Origin: Cymodocea nodosa
Lineage: Eukaryota; Streptophyta; Magnoliopsida; Alismatales; Cymodoceaceae
Reading direction: 5' to 3'
Assembly (NCBI GenBank): GCA_036874045.1
Contig: CM072335.1
Span: 2,128,001 to 2,192,000 of the forward strand
Length of the DNA: 64,000 nucleotides
Shown here: piece by piece, positions 21,140-32,700 of the stretch
Numbering within the stretch: the stretch's first letter is position 1
Layout of the letters: every line of letters starts with the position of its first letter
Notes under the pieces: model-generated
The model's input: the letters and a program-made list of their open reading frames with translations, nothing else
Database searches by the model: none
What the model was told of the DNA's origin: nothing
Made by a program: the position numbers and the translations under genes

Positions 21140-21985
21140 ACATAGTATAGGAATATGACTTTTGAGAGGAAATACATGAACTAGAGTATCAAACAAGATA
21201 AAAAATTTTAGGTATCTTAACATCAGAAGTAAGAAAAGAAAATGCTAAACAATAAGATGAGAAGATCATAACAAAAACATGGATAAAAGTAATTGTCAAA
21301 TGCAATACTAAAATCAATGTCAATGTTGAGAAAAAACATGTGAAAAGTAGAATGGACAATATATAAAATTACACAAAAATTTCAAAGCAAAATGGATGAG
21401 AGTAAGATTATATTTGTTATATTACTATATCAAAAGAAATATAGGATGAATTTATTCAGGTACATAAATATTTTTTATTTCATTATGTAGAATAGTATTA
21501 TTATTCAACTTTTTAATAATACTAGATTATTTATATATTTTTTGGTAGCAACATCTAAAATGTAAATCATATACAAGAAAATTATGTACAATATATGATG
21601 ACTTATATACAGTGTTCGATGATAATATAACTATTAGAATTAATAGTTGAGTTCCTTAAGATGTACAAGAAACACAAAAAAAGAAAACCTTAGAAACTCA
21701 AAACACCATTCCCATTTTCAATACTCAACTTCCTTTATCATTTCCTAAATTTGAAGAAGGTCAAAGTAGTCTTAGCTTTTATAATGTAGAGTAGATAGTT
21801 AGAAAGTTAGAAAAAATTTCGACCTCATGTAGAATTTTCTCAATCAATTGCAAAGTTAATGAATAACATAAGTATTGTTGTGAAGAAGTTTGTGTAACAA
21901 AATGACTCAATACAACAAAAGTCTAATTCTTAACTTTCCTGATTTTTCATTTTTTGACTTTTCTAACTTTCAAATAGTACACAAA
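21140..21985 (+). mobile_element. PIF/Harbinger fragment (ORF1 only)
   Basis: Matches ORF1 of the element at 2.2-6.6 kb: [36 protein letters not shown], an intron-like gap at about 21,460-21,550, then IYDDLYTVFDDN, with many stops. The right end reads GTACACAAACGAGTCC followed by TAA (reverse TTA, GGACTCGTTTGTGTAC), a Harbinger-type terminus. No transposase follows, so this is a deletion derivative. It sits where the middle exons of XDH-B are missing. Confidence 0.75.
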
Positions 21986-22313
21986 CGAGTCCTAAGTCTT
22001 CTATGGATATGACCAAACCATCTAAAATGATTTTTTCTTATTTTTCCAATGATTTATTCTAGATGACGTGAATGCAGTCGTTGGTATGACAAATATTGAG
22101 GTTGGTTACATTAATGTAAGAAACCATTATGATTAAATTCTTCAATCCAAAAGGTAGCAATGACGCCAAAGAGAACTATCAGATTATAAGAAATGTTAAT
22201 ACTTGCTATTTAAAATCAATCCAGTAAAAATAGAAAACAGACACTATACATATTGGAAATTTAATTTTTTTTAAAAGATAGGGATCTAAACAGGTCATTT
22301 TTGAAAAGAAGTT

Positions 22314-23675
22314 CATATAAAAAGTGAATAAATATAAGATATTTACAAATATACAAGAATCACAATCATCAAAAGAATACAATTACATGTAATACAATTT
22401 CAAAAACATATTTTTGATATGTGTAATTTTCATTCAAATATAAATAGATAAATGTAAAAACATAAATATATATAATATAACTAAAATTCTAAATAACAAA
22501 ATAAATATTGAAATAATGAAATATATAAATGAAAATAATTCAAAAAATAAATCTAACAAACTAGAAGACAGACATCTAAAAAGTTAAAAGGGAAAAATAC
22601 GCCCATTTTTTCTGTAGAATTGAAAACGGCCATTTAAACAAAACTGGTAGTCTCAAACCATTTTCCAAAAATGTAATGGATTTGGATGAAAAATGCTGAA
22701 ATAGCCATTTTTTAGAACAACGTTTAAATTAGAAAATTAGTTCATATTTAAAATCAAATGGGGCAATAATTGAATTTGATGTCATTATTCAGTTATATCC
22801 ATTGGATTCAGATACAAATATCAGATTTTGGTTAATTTGTATGAGGGTAATTGTCTTGTTCAAATTTAGGGGTCATATATTTGATCCATTTACACCTCTG
22901 GTAACAAAGAACATATTTAATAAGAATGAATAAATTGAAAATAATACTGGGTGAGAGAAATGAGAGGGGCGGTAGAGATTAAACTGGGAAGCGATACTGG
23001 TGTGGAAAAATTGGAAGCTTCAGATGCTAAGCTCACAGTGATTTTTTAAGATGCTGATTGTAAAAAGAAACCATCACTATGCAAGCACCGCAACCACCTT
23101 CCCCACATCCCAGTTTTGTACCCGTCAGTCCTATGTCTGCATGCCATTACAAACAATTCAAAATCATCACTTAAAACTGCTAATTCTAAATTTGAATCAT
23201 AAAGATTGGAACCTAGTAAAAGAATCATAAGCATCAACAAATAATGCTAGGACTTATAAAATGTGTGTGGTGTAGGACCTATTCAATATCACCCTTATTC
23301 TGAAGGACCGTAGCAGCATAACACACAATGGCAATAAAAAGAGCATGTGAGATTCAAATATCCACGTTGGCAAAGATACCTCAAAAACATTATTTGCTGC
23401 TGATTGCTGGTGGTGACCAACAAGGACATAGATTCTAGGTTCAAAAAGCAGGGTAATTACAAAACATTCTACCTTTGCTGATTGCTAGTGGCGACCAACA
23501 ATGACATAGTTTGTAAGTAATCAGAAAAAAATGTGATTACAAAACATTCTACCTCTCCTTTACTAGCAGAAAACTGATCACTGACATTCACTGCCGGAAA
23601 TACATACGTCAATAAACTGAATCACCCATAGCTACTGGATCACTACACTCAAATTCTTCTAAACAATACACAAAA
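22314..23675. repeat. Segmental duplication, copy B block
   Basis: Counterpart of 11,375-12,640. It contains XDH-B exon 2 (23,037-23,136) and flanking intron. One visible coding difference changes the residue after GGCGAC from Thr to Ile. The block ends at an A-run where the 5.2 kb insertion begins; homology resumes at about 28,860. Confidence 0.9.
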
Positions 23676-24329
23676 TGTAATGATATGGAATTTAGAGATA
23701 TAATGTAATTGTGTTTTTCGAATGGGGCAGGGGTACAGTGCTAACTATACCAAGAAATGGGGGCAAGAGGGATTTGGGCATATTGAACGGTCTATTGGTA
23801 TACTGAAATCAACCCAGACACTCTGGAAAGCTAGGGCTTAGGGAGGTTGACATGCCAAAATTTCTTTCAATATGCTGAATCCTACCAGTACTGTTGGGAA
23901 GTAGCAGTATATTGCAATCTAGGTCCTATGCAACCTGCTCCAAATCAGCATATCAATGGGAGGGTTGGTGTGTCAAAAATAAGTTCAGTAACTTCTAGAA
24001 CCTCTATATATATTTTTGATATACCAATGAAAGGAATCAATATATCAAATTTAAGTACAATAGAATCCTAGAGAATTTTTGGTATGCCAGTTAGGTGACC
24101 GACTTACCAAATGCCTTCAGGCCTATTATTGAGCATATTTTCAATATACCATTTTGGGGGACGACATATCAAAAAATAGGCCACTAGCTTCTAGAGCTTT
24201 TGGACATTTTCGATATACTGGTGGTTGAATCAATATACCAAAAATAAGTTCCAAGAGCAAGGGATAGGGCTAGTTGGCATGCCATTTTTGGAAATAATAT
24301 ACTATTAGAGTATGAGTTATTATTAAGTG

Positions 24330-25437
24330 TGTTGAAGTGGGTTTAGTCCCACATTGCTAAAGTTATGTTTGTATCCACTTTGTAGTTCCTATATATGGGG
24401 TCTTATGTCATGTTAACGAGATGACAATATTTTCCACCATCTTATTTATTTTTTCATGGTATTAGAACTTAGGTTTGAAAGTCTCTTAAGAAAAATATTC
24501 TAAGTAGAGAGGAGGGAAAAATTCTAGTCGTCACCCTCCTCTCTTCCCACCACGGCACCACACAACCATTGGCAACCTCTATTCTCCAACATTTATCATT
24601 TCCAACCTCAATCCTCATCTTTAGCCTTGCCACCCTCCTTGTTTTCTCACTTTGATGCAATCTCTAGTCTCTCCCTGCTGACTCTTCCCTCATGTGCAAC
24701 TTCCCAAATGTAGATGAACTCCTCTTCAGCAATCTCTCCACACATTGTTATGCACATCTCCTCTCTAGTACAAGCCCCTCTCTACATGAATGTCTCCAAC
24801 CCACAACTTTAGTGCACACTTCATCCATGCACAAGTCAATTCTTCTACGTCTCATCTATGCATGATTTTTTCTTCGTGCATTCATGTGTGTCACCATTCA
24901 GGAACTTCTCACTATTAGTGCCACCCTCTTAAGAAAAAAAAATCAAAAAAGGAAAAGAAAGAAAGGAACAAGGAAAAAAATGGACAAAAAAAAAATTTAA
25001 TACTTCATTATCAATCTTCACATTATTTGAAGTTTTATGGATACCTCAAAAATTAACAATTCACACTATTTAAGGTTTTGTGGATACCTTACAGATTAAC
25101 AATCCACATATTTCTTAAATGATTGATAATGTTTGAGTGCAAGTTTTCTTGTGTGGTCAACAAATGTTTGACCATTTCTCTTACTTACACTTCTATTTGT
25201 CCATTATATCTTCTTGTATCTCTTTTTTATTTTATTCTATTTTTATTTGTATGAGTCTAGTTCAATTTAGATGCTCTAACTTGAGAGGAAGTGTTAGAGT
25301 TAGTAGTATATATGTAGTGAATTTAGCTTTACATTGTGAAGATTCTTTTTGCATCTTCCTTATAGCATCTATAATATGAGGCCTTATGTTATGTTAATGA
25401 GATAACACTATTTTCTATCATTTCATTTCCTTCCACA
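24330..25437 (+). mobile_element. TRIM (miniature LTR retrotransposon), fossil
   Basis: Two short related direct repeats of about 130-145 bases (24,330-24,456, starting TGTTGAAGTGGGTT; and about 25,292-25,437, starting TGTTAGAG) share ATGTTAAYGAGATRACA and a T/C-rich end. The left repeat is followed by TGGTATTAGAACTT, a primer-site variant for Met-tRNA; the right one is preceded by a purine tract (TTGAGAGGAAG). About 830 bases of non-coding interior (C-rich, then AT-rich) complete the TRIM layout. The LTRs are well diverged, so it is old. It lies inside the larger insertion, which continues on both sides. Confidence 0.7.
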
Positions 25438-25948
25438 TATACTAATTTCCCCAATCAAGGAACTAGGGCTGGGTCAACTAGCATACTGGTTTTCAAAATA
25501 GTATACCAATCTAGCCTTTTGTAGCTTAGGTGTGTGAATTCAGCATACCATTTGGAAAAATGATGTACCAAATCTAAGCAAACCTATCCTAATGGAAAAT
25601 ATTTTGGATTGATACACAAGAAAAACTAAAGTTTTTCTTACGCTTAAACCTCCAAATATATAAGGAGGGGGAGAGAAAATAAAACCCACGTCATTTGCTA
25701 AAAATTCATGGTTGTACCCATGTGAAGGAGGGGAGGAGAAATAGGCATCATGCATGAAAGGAAGAAAAAGAGAGAAAGGGAAGATCTTGTTAGAAAAGGA
25801 AGAAAGAGGGAAGAAATTGTGTAGGGAATCTAACGAGATGCCCTACACCATTTTCCTTGGAATAATAGAGTTATAGAGAAAACCCAAAAGGATTTGGGGT
25901 TTTTACTTTAGAGGGTGGGTTAGTGTCATGGCTGACTTTCAATTCTTA

Positions 25949-26684
25949 GAGGGAGTTTGTACCATCCAGAAAATTAAGAATTGGAAAGTTAGGAAAATTT
26001 TTCTAATTTTTTAAAATTTGTGTTATATAGGAAAGTTGAGAATTTATTCTTAACTTTCCTACATAAAAAATGTCAAAGATTCCAAACTTTCAGTCTTCCT
26101 CTCATCTGAAAGTTGAAAAAGCAATATAGGAACTATCATTGTTTAATTATTTATTTTATTATTTAAAATTAATTATAATTAAAGTATATATTTTAATATA
26201 ATGAAAGTATAATATATTAATATAATATATTATTTTATTTTAATTAAAGTATTATATTATTTAATTATTACTTTGTATAATATATTATTGTTTTAATTAA
26301 AATTACGTTGTATATACTTTAATTATATTAAAATAATATATTATTTTTAATATAATTAAAGTATATATTGTTAATATTGTTTTATTTAATTAATTATTTT
26401 ATTAATAATAAAATATTAATTATTTTATTATTGTTAATATTATTTAATTTTATTTTATAATATTAAAATCACAAATATTATTTTATTTAATTAATAATAT
26501 TATTTTATTTTTTATTATAGAATATTATAATATTATTTAATATATAATATTAAATTTTCAAGAACTATATAATTTTCCTAGCTTCCGTCAGTAGCACAAA
26601 CAACTTCAAATTTTCCTTTTCAACTTTCTGATTCTTAACTTTTTTGACTTTTTATTTCTTAACTTTTCTGATTTAAACAAGTTC
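25949..26684. mobile_element. Tourist-like MITE (PIF/Harbinger derived)
   Basis: Flanked by TTA on both sides (25,946-25,948 and 26,685-26,687), the typical three-base duplication. The left end is GAGGGAGTTTGTACC, followed by AGAAAATTAAGAAT and GGAAAGTTAG. The reverse strand of the right end is GAACTTGTTTAAATC, then AGAAAAGTTAAGAA. The interior (26,130-26,560) is almost pure A/T with many TATTAAT-like runs and no coding capacity. Length 736 bases. It is nested in the larger insertion of XDH-B intron 1. Confidence 0.8.
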
Positions 26685-27139
26685 TTAGTGTATACTAGAA
26701 ATGAGGGAAAGGAATTTTAAAAATTCTGACTGTATAAAAAGAGTGATGTTCCTTTTTGTCTCTTGCTTTTCCATTGCTCAGGGTTCGAAAATTATGTGTT
26801 GCTCCTTTCCATCTTTCGCCCAAATGCAGCACCTCATTGTCTCACCCAATCGCAAACCCTCGTCATCTTGCATAAAATGTTCTCTCTAGTTTTGAGTTGA
26901 GTCTTTTATTTTGAATGTTTTTCATGGCCATGGTGTCTCCCACTCAACCACTGACATCAACCTTGTAGACCTAGTTTTCATACCATGAAAAACGTGAACA
27001 TCGTGCTTGTGAGGAAGATGATCATTTCAAGTGAGATGAATAAGGTGAGCCACCCCTTGGAAAGCTAGGTGGGTTTCAATTGGGAACTGTAGGGTGGTAG
27101 ATGGATGGTGATGGTGCTTTCGCCTAACAAGTAGAGGTT

Positions 27140-27365
27140 GAGATTGGACAAGAAGCTATCGACATATGTGACATTCTCAAACTACAATGAGATGGGCTTG
27201 GAGAGAGAGTTGAATGAGAGGTTAAGATCATTGAGCTTTAGCTTGCCCATGCTACTTAGGATCTTTCTGGAGAGATTATTGTTCGAGAGGTTGAGAGATG
27301 TCAACACTGGAAGTGATCTGATCATCGCTAGGATTTCTTTGGTGAGGTGGTTACTATAGAAGAAA
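27140..27365 (-). pseudogene. LRR receptor-kinase fragment
   Basis: On the minus strand one frame reads IRSLPVLTSLNLSNNNLSRK, then KLKLNDLNLSFNSLSKP and a stop, the end of a leucine-rich-repeat ectodomain as in HAESA/CLV1-type receptor kinases. It covers about three repeats. No kinase domain could be recognised with confidence on either side. It is likely a captured or copied gene scrap within the composite insertion. Confidence 0.6.
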
Positions 27366-27659
27366 GCTACAGTAAAATTGGATAAGGTATTAATTAACCA
27401 AGAGATGGATATTTATAATGAAATAAATATAGCGTGATGTCTATTATACACTCTATGCTTATTAATTAAGGAATTGATCTTGACAAATTATTCTAGACCT
27501 ATAACAATATAGGTCTCTTAGGGAATTCAAATTTTCCAAACTTTTTGACACGTGCACTAAACCTCTCCAAGAATTCTGACTTTCCAAACATTTCATTTTT
27601 GACCATTTTGAAATTTTTATTTCCTTTCTATTTGAGCATTCTATTGTGCACTAACGAGT

Positions 27660-28050
27660 CCTAAAGGTATTGGGTTCACCTTGTGGAGCTCAAATTCGAA
27701 CTCATAGGTAAGTACTTTCTTAGTTTCATTCAAAATGGTTGTTTTGATGCATTTATTTTTGCATAATTTGTGGATTATGGAATGAATGGTTGATTCATGC
27801 CATGCCTCTAATGGCATGCATGTGATTTTGGCAATTGTATTATCCCTTTTTTGGGGTGGGGTTATCCCTTTGTGAAGTTGGTTGCCATATTTATCATTTA
27901 TGTGTGAAATGAAAAAAGTTTGGCATAAAATGTTGTGGTTGCCATATTTTCTCATTTATGTGTGAAAAGGAAATGAAATGTGATAAAATGGTATGGTTAG
28001 CATTTGGGTTGGCCATGAGGGGAAAATTGTGGTATTATACGCATAATTGT
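27660..28050. repeat. Unassigned repeat-bearing part of the insertion
   Basis: Contains a diverged direct repeat of about 57 bases (GGTTGCCATATTTATCATTT at about 27,880; again at about 27,937). Just before it, at 27,637-27,652, is a Harbinger-type end (GTGCACTAACGAGTCC then TAA). No genes seen. Confidence 0.45.
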
Positions 28051-28245
28051 TTAGTCAACTCTTAGGCCTTGTCACAGGATAATATGTGACATAAATAAAA
28101 TGTTTAGTCAACTCTCGAACCTTGTCAAAGTGCAATATGTGACATGAATGAGATATTTAGTCAACTGCTTAACTCCATCACAATGCATCATATGACAAGA
28201 TTAAAAAGATTAGTTGACCCTTGGACCTGACCATAGGGAAGTGAA
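28051..28245. repeat. 53-base periodic repeat, about 3.5 units
   Basis: TTAGTCAACT or TTAGTTGACC starts at 28,051, 28,104, 28,157 and 28,210, an exact spacing of 53 although the units themselves differ at many positions. Each unit continues with a CTTGTCACA-like and a TATGTGACAT-like phrase. The even spacing despite divergence means substitutions without indels. Confidence 0.75.
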
Positions 28246-29228
28246 ACTATGATATTATATCCATAATTATGATGATTTCAGTGTTGAGTATGATTGTGGC
28301 CTTGGCACAAGGTTAAGTGTGGCTTTGAACCCATAAATGTGGTTTATTTGCATATTTGGCCTGGCGGCATGCTATTTTTGCATTGTGTGGATTATGAAAT
28401 TATTTTTTTCAGTGTTGCACTGTGGGATAGTTTTATGCTGCATGACTTTTATTCTATACATTTATGCCATTAATCATGGATGAATAGGAAATGCTTGCTA
28501 AGTTGTGGCTCATGTCTTATTTTGTGAATATTTTAGATCCTAAAGTGTGTTCTAGACGGCGTATGCGTGCAAGGGGTGCATAGTTGGCCTGCCAAGGTAG
28601 TACTAAGATGAATCCTTTTGAGGATTTGGAGTTGTTGTGCTGTTGTCTATATGTATACATTTGTGAGATGTATATGTATATATTTTGAGTTGCTTGGGAA
28701 ACCAGTTGATTTATTGGTTTTATTAGCAGAGCTTGTTGTTTTTATATATATTTGTTAAATCTGTTATAGATACCTTATCTTTGCAATATTTAGAGGAGGC
28801 TTTGCACATGCAATTTTAAAATGTGATTCTCTTTTTTGACATTACATTGTCATTTTTCCAAAAAAAAAAAAAACAGCTGAGGCAATCCAACGATTTCTAG
28901 TTGCGCCTTTCTTATCTAAACTATGGATGACACGAATTTACTGATTTCCGAAGAGAACCTCCGCAATTCCGAGAATTAGTGTCTACATTATTCCCGACAC
29001 AAATTTGGAAGAATACAAAAATACTCGATTCCAATATTCTTGAAAGGTTCGGCTTTTTTATTTACAGAGAAAATAAAGAAGGGACGACAGACCTCGTAGG
29101 TAGTGGAGGAGTGTGAGGTGCGCGAGCCCATCGGGCAGCACGCGGCGAACGCCGTTAACGTATACGATTGCCTCCTCCGCCCACCCTCCCTCTCCAACCA
29201 ATTCTTCGTCCTTGTTCAGGCATCCCAC

Positions 29229-29782
29229 ATCTCCCTCGCCACCGCCGCCGCCGACCAGCGTCTCGGGGAAAGTTTTGGCGCGGGGAAAAGAGCCGGAGTG
29301 GGGGAAAGGGAGGAAGTAGAAGCGGAAGTGGCGGTGGCCGTGAAAATATCATGATGGCACCTTCCATTTTTCATATTTAAATTTAGCATTCTTTCTTAAC
29401 CTGGGGCACGTTTGATTCATATCAACCTATAAATCAGAGTTGCATTTAAAGCAGCTCTTCACTGGGGAGCGTTTAATTTTCAATGTCTCTCCTTGACAAT
29501 CAATCTCGTATGAAAAATGTGCGGTCTACTCTCGAACATTGTTGAACATTAAGATTTTGATAACATAATGTTCACTTTTCAAGGTAACCATAAAAGTTAT
29601 AAATTCCGTAAATTAATTATATATTTTTTATTTATAATTACAATATTACGGTATCTAATAGGATTTTTTTCAGAGATTCGATAGATTAAAAAAAATAAAA
29701 ATCCCATGATGATCAAAAACGAAAAAAAGATGAAGGTATTTTCCACGTCCCTCCAAAATCAGCCCAACTGCTTCCGGTGCCA
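29229..29782. promoter_or_regulatory. Shared upstream region between XDH-B and photolyase
   Basis: About 550 bases separate two divergently arranged starts. The XDH side (to about 29,357) is GC-rich with a (CCG)n-like run and matches the copy A leader. The rest is AT-rich. No clear TATA box was identified for the photolyase; TATATATTTTTTATTTATA at about 29,617-29,635 is a weak candidate. Any regulatory coupling is inference, since XDH-B is broken. Confidence 0.4.
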
Positions 29783-32700
29783 ATGGCGTCGTCTACAACC
29801 GGCGTACCGGCCGCCGTCCACCCGGTTCGCGTCCGGGTGCTCAGGGAATCCTCCTGCCCTCCCACCACCGGCCGCCCGGTAGTTTACTGGATGTTCCGGG
29901 ACCAGCGGGTCCGTGACAACTGGGCGCTCCACCACGCAATCTACCTCGCCCACCGCGCTAACTCTCCTGTCGCCGTCTTCTTCAACCTCTTTCCCCGCTT
30001 CCTCGGTGCCCACGCCCGCCAGCTCTGCTTCATGCTCCGCGGCCTTCGCCAGCTACACACCTCCCTCCGCCGCCTCCGCATCCCGTTCTTCCTTTTCCGA
30101 GGGGAGGCGGTCGAGAACCTGCCCAGGTTTGTGAGGGAGTGCGGGGCGGGGGAGGTTGTGATGGATTTCACGCCTCTGAGGGAGGTCAGGAGGTGGAAGG
30201 ACGAGATTTGCGAGGTTTTGAAGGAGGACGTTGGCGTTTCTGAGGTCGATGCACACAATGTCGTGCCGGTGTGGGCGGCCTCGGGGAAGTTGGAGTACAG
30301 TGCGAAGACGATTAGGGCGAAGATCAATCGGTTGCTTCCAGAGTATTTGGTCGAGTTTCCGGAAATATGTGTGCCAGATGTCGAATGGAACAGCGCTGCC
30401 CCGCCGGAGATTGACTGGGACAGCCTTATTGATGATGTCAGGAGGTAATGATATGTTTTCCTCTCCTTTTCGTTGACTTGGAGATTTGCAAAAGTAAAAA
30501 CGGTGTGACATCCAACTAGAAAATTTTTGGAAAACATTGTAAATGTAAACATATACATGATCGTTGCCTTATAGATTGATGTTGATGGAATTGTGAATAA
30601 TCGGGGCGAAGACGCCGGTATGAACTGCACATAATTGCGATCGAACCAGTTTCAAAATGTAAATTTCTCTATGTATTGCTTGTGTGAGGTTTCCCAAGTT
30701 GTGATAGAATGTAGAATTTTTTCTATGTAGGGAGGCGGACGGAGTTCCAGAAGTGGATTGGTGTAAGCCTGGTGAAGAGGCCGCCATGGAGATGCTGATC
30801 GGAAAAGAGGATGGATTTTTGAAGAAGAGGATTAAAGGCTACATGAATGATAGGAATAACCCAACGAAGCCCAAAGCGTTGTCTTGCCTATCACCTTATT
30901 TGCACTTTGGGCAGATCTCAGCACAACGATGTGCTCTTGAGGCTCGTGTCATCAGAAAATATCATCCTCAGGTATGTGTTTCTTGAATTTCTCTGCTTCC
31001 ACTTATTTTTATGTTGATTTGCCTGGACTAACACTGTTTTGTTCATCGGTAAGATTACAAACATTGGGATAGTTGCACTTTTTCATGGTCTTGTTTATCA
31101 TAAAGAATTAATTACTGAAATTTTACAAGCCCATATTACGGTATTTTACTTGATTTGATTAATATTTTGGAAACGTTATAATTTTGAAAAAGAACTATTG
31201 AGTTATTTAAGATTTATTCAAGATTAGTAACAATGGGCTACAAGCTTACGGGTGGAAAAGTGGCAACAGTTTGGATATTGTTGGGGATTGTAAAATGGTG
31301 GTAGAAACAGACGGTATATCCTTTCCAAGTACTAGATCAATGTATGTTTAAGATGTTGGCCAGACATTAATTTTATAAAAGAGAAATGGAAGATTTCCTT
31401 TTAGAGTTGTTGCCATATGAAGAGAAATGATAAAATTCCTTGGAGTTGCAGGTTGGAGGGTGAGGCAAACAGAGAATTCATTGATATTGTGGAATGCTCA
31501 TTGTTTTTAGGTGATATAGGATCTCTTCTCACTGAGTTTGTAACTGGCCTATGAAAACAATGTAGTAAATAGCAGGTTAACATAGCATTTGTATCCATTG
31601 TCCAGAAATATAATTTCAGTGACATAAACATTAAATTGTTGATAAGGTAAGCAGTGCAGCATGTGCTCTTTTTACTTTCCCAGGTATTTTTGTTGTTCGA
31701 CCTTATTTTTCTTTAATATCATAAGGAATGTGATTTCTGAAAATAAGTAACATTGAATAGTCAGTTGATGCATTCTTGGAAGAGCTGATTATTCGGAGAG
31801 AATTGGCAGATAATTTTTGCTTTTATCAACATCATTATGATTCTCTGCATGGAGCATGGGAATGGGCCCGTGAGACATTAATGTCTCATGCTTCAGATAA
31901 ACGAGATCACATCTACTCGTTAGTAAAATGAACTCTTATGTTTGCAGTGTCATATTTGGATAATATCGGCTTTAGTAATGTAATTCTACATTGTTTGCAG
32001 GAAGGAAGATTTGGAGTGCGGAAAAACTGCTGATCCTGTAAGCTTGTGCTTTCTTTCAATTAAAAATCTTTCTCCTTTTACTTTTTTATGCATATTTGTA
32101 AGTCTGTTGACCTGGATGGTTGATTGAGTGTTATCGTTAATTATTTTAAACTATTCTTCTTGTTGTTTTGACACTTCCAATCATGCTTCAGCTTTGGAAT
32201 GCATCTCAACTGGAGATGGTTCATTGTGGGAAGATGCATGGTTTTATGAGGCAAGTACGTTATCATGTGCTTTCCCCCATTTCATCTTGTCAAAATGAAA
32301 ATTGAGTATAAAATATAAATTCTACGCCAATATGGCCAATGGCTAATTGAATTTGGACGAAGGTCTTTTCAATGATAAGCTATTCAATTGTATCCTTGTG
32401 TGATCAAAGCTCATTTCTGTATCATAATTAAGTATAGGAATGAAATTCCATGACCATCAAGGTTTCAAAATAGTCTCTTAGTTGTGTTTGGGACATAAAA
32501 ATATAGTTTCTGTATTTATAAAGGACGCATTCCTTCTCTTGATCCTTGTATCAGATCAGAAACTATAATTTGGTTATTTTTCTGCATCCTCTCGAGTCAA
32601 ATTAAACAATCTATTATCAATACACAGGAATCTTTCATATGCATCCCTTAACTGGCACATTTTATCTTCTCTTTCCAACTCTTTTATTCATTTAGCTACC

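Larger units (their letters stand above)
23676..28859. mobile_element. Composite insertion in XDH-B intron 1 (possible long solo LTR)
   Basis: Relative to copy A, this block is a clean gain at a poly-A site: copy A reads ACACAAAAAAATCAGC, while here ACACAAAA is followed by TGTAATG and, about 5.2 kb later, TTTTTCCA precedes a long A-run and CAGCTGAGG. The TG...CA ends, and a CATTACA at 28,840-28,846 mirroring the TGTAATG start, hint at an LTR, perhaps a solo one. It contains degenerate repeats based on TATACCA and GGCATGCCA (23,700-24,320 and 25,450-25,600), a TATA-like ATATATAAGG (about 25,655), a 53-base repeat block and several nested elements. No retroelement genes were seen. Family uncertain. 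Confidence 0.5.
17537..29228 (-). pseudogene. Xanthine dehydrogenase, copy B (internally deleted pseudogene)
   Basis: Tandem partner of copy A. Surviving parts, 5' to 3': exon 1 (29,093-29,228), exon 2 (23,037-23,136, CGEGGCGAC intact) and the last three exons, 18,200-18,436 (ERIDLSAHGFYITPD), 17,871-18,044 ([20 protein letters not shown]) and 17,537-17,782 ([15 protein letters not shown] to YRPKLSV and stop). Those three exons splice in frame (218 aa) and keep the molybdenum-site segment with the conserved GEPP and Glu region. All exons between exon 2 and these are absent; repeats fill the gap (18.5-22.3 kb). The start region has a two-base insertion, giving ATGTGGGATGCC, and places ATG out of frame. 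Intron 1 has gained about 5.2 kb. A transcript could still exist, but a working enzyme is not possible. Confidence 0.88.

Noticed and set aside
24325-25442. Five-base target-site duplication for the TRIM
   Set aside because: Flanking bases do not match at the borders I can define; the right border is uncertain by about 15 bases.
29941-30630. Minus-strand 229-residue frame over photolyase exon 1
   Set aside because: Antisense shadow of a conserved coding exon, with no domain.
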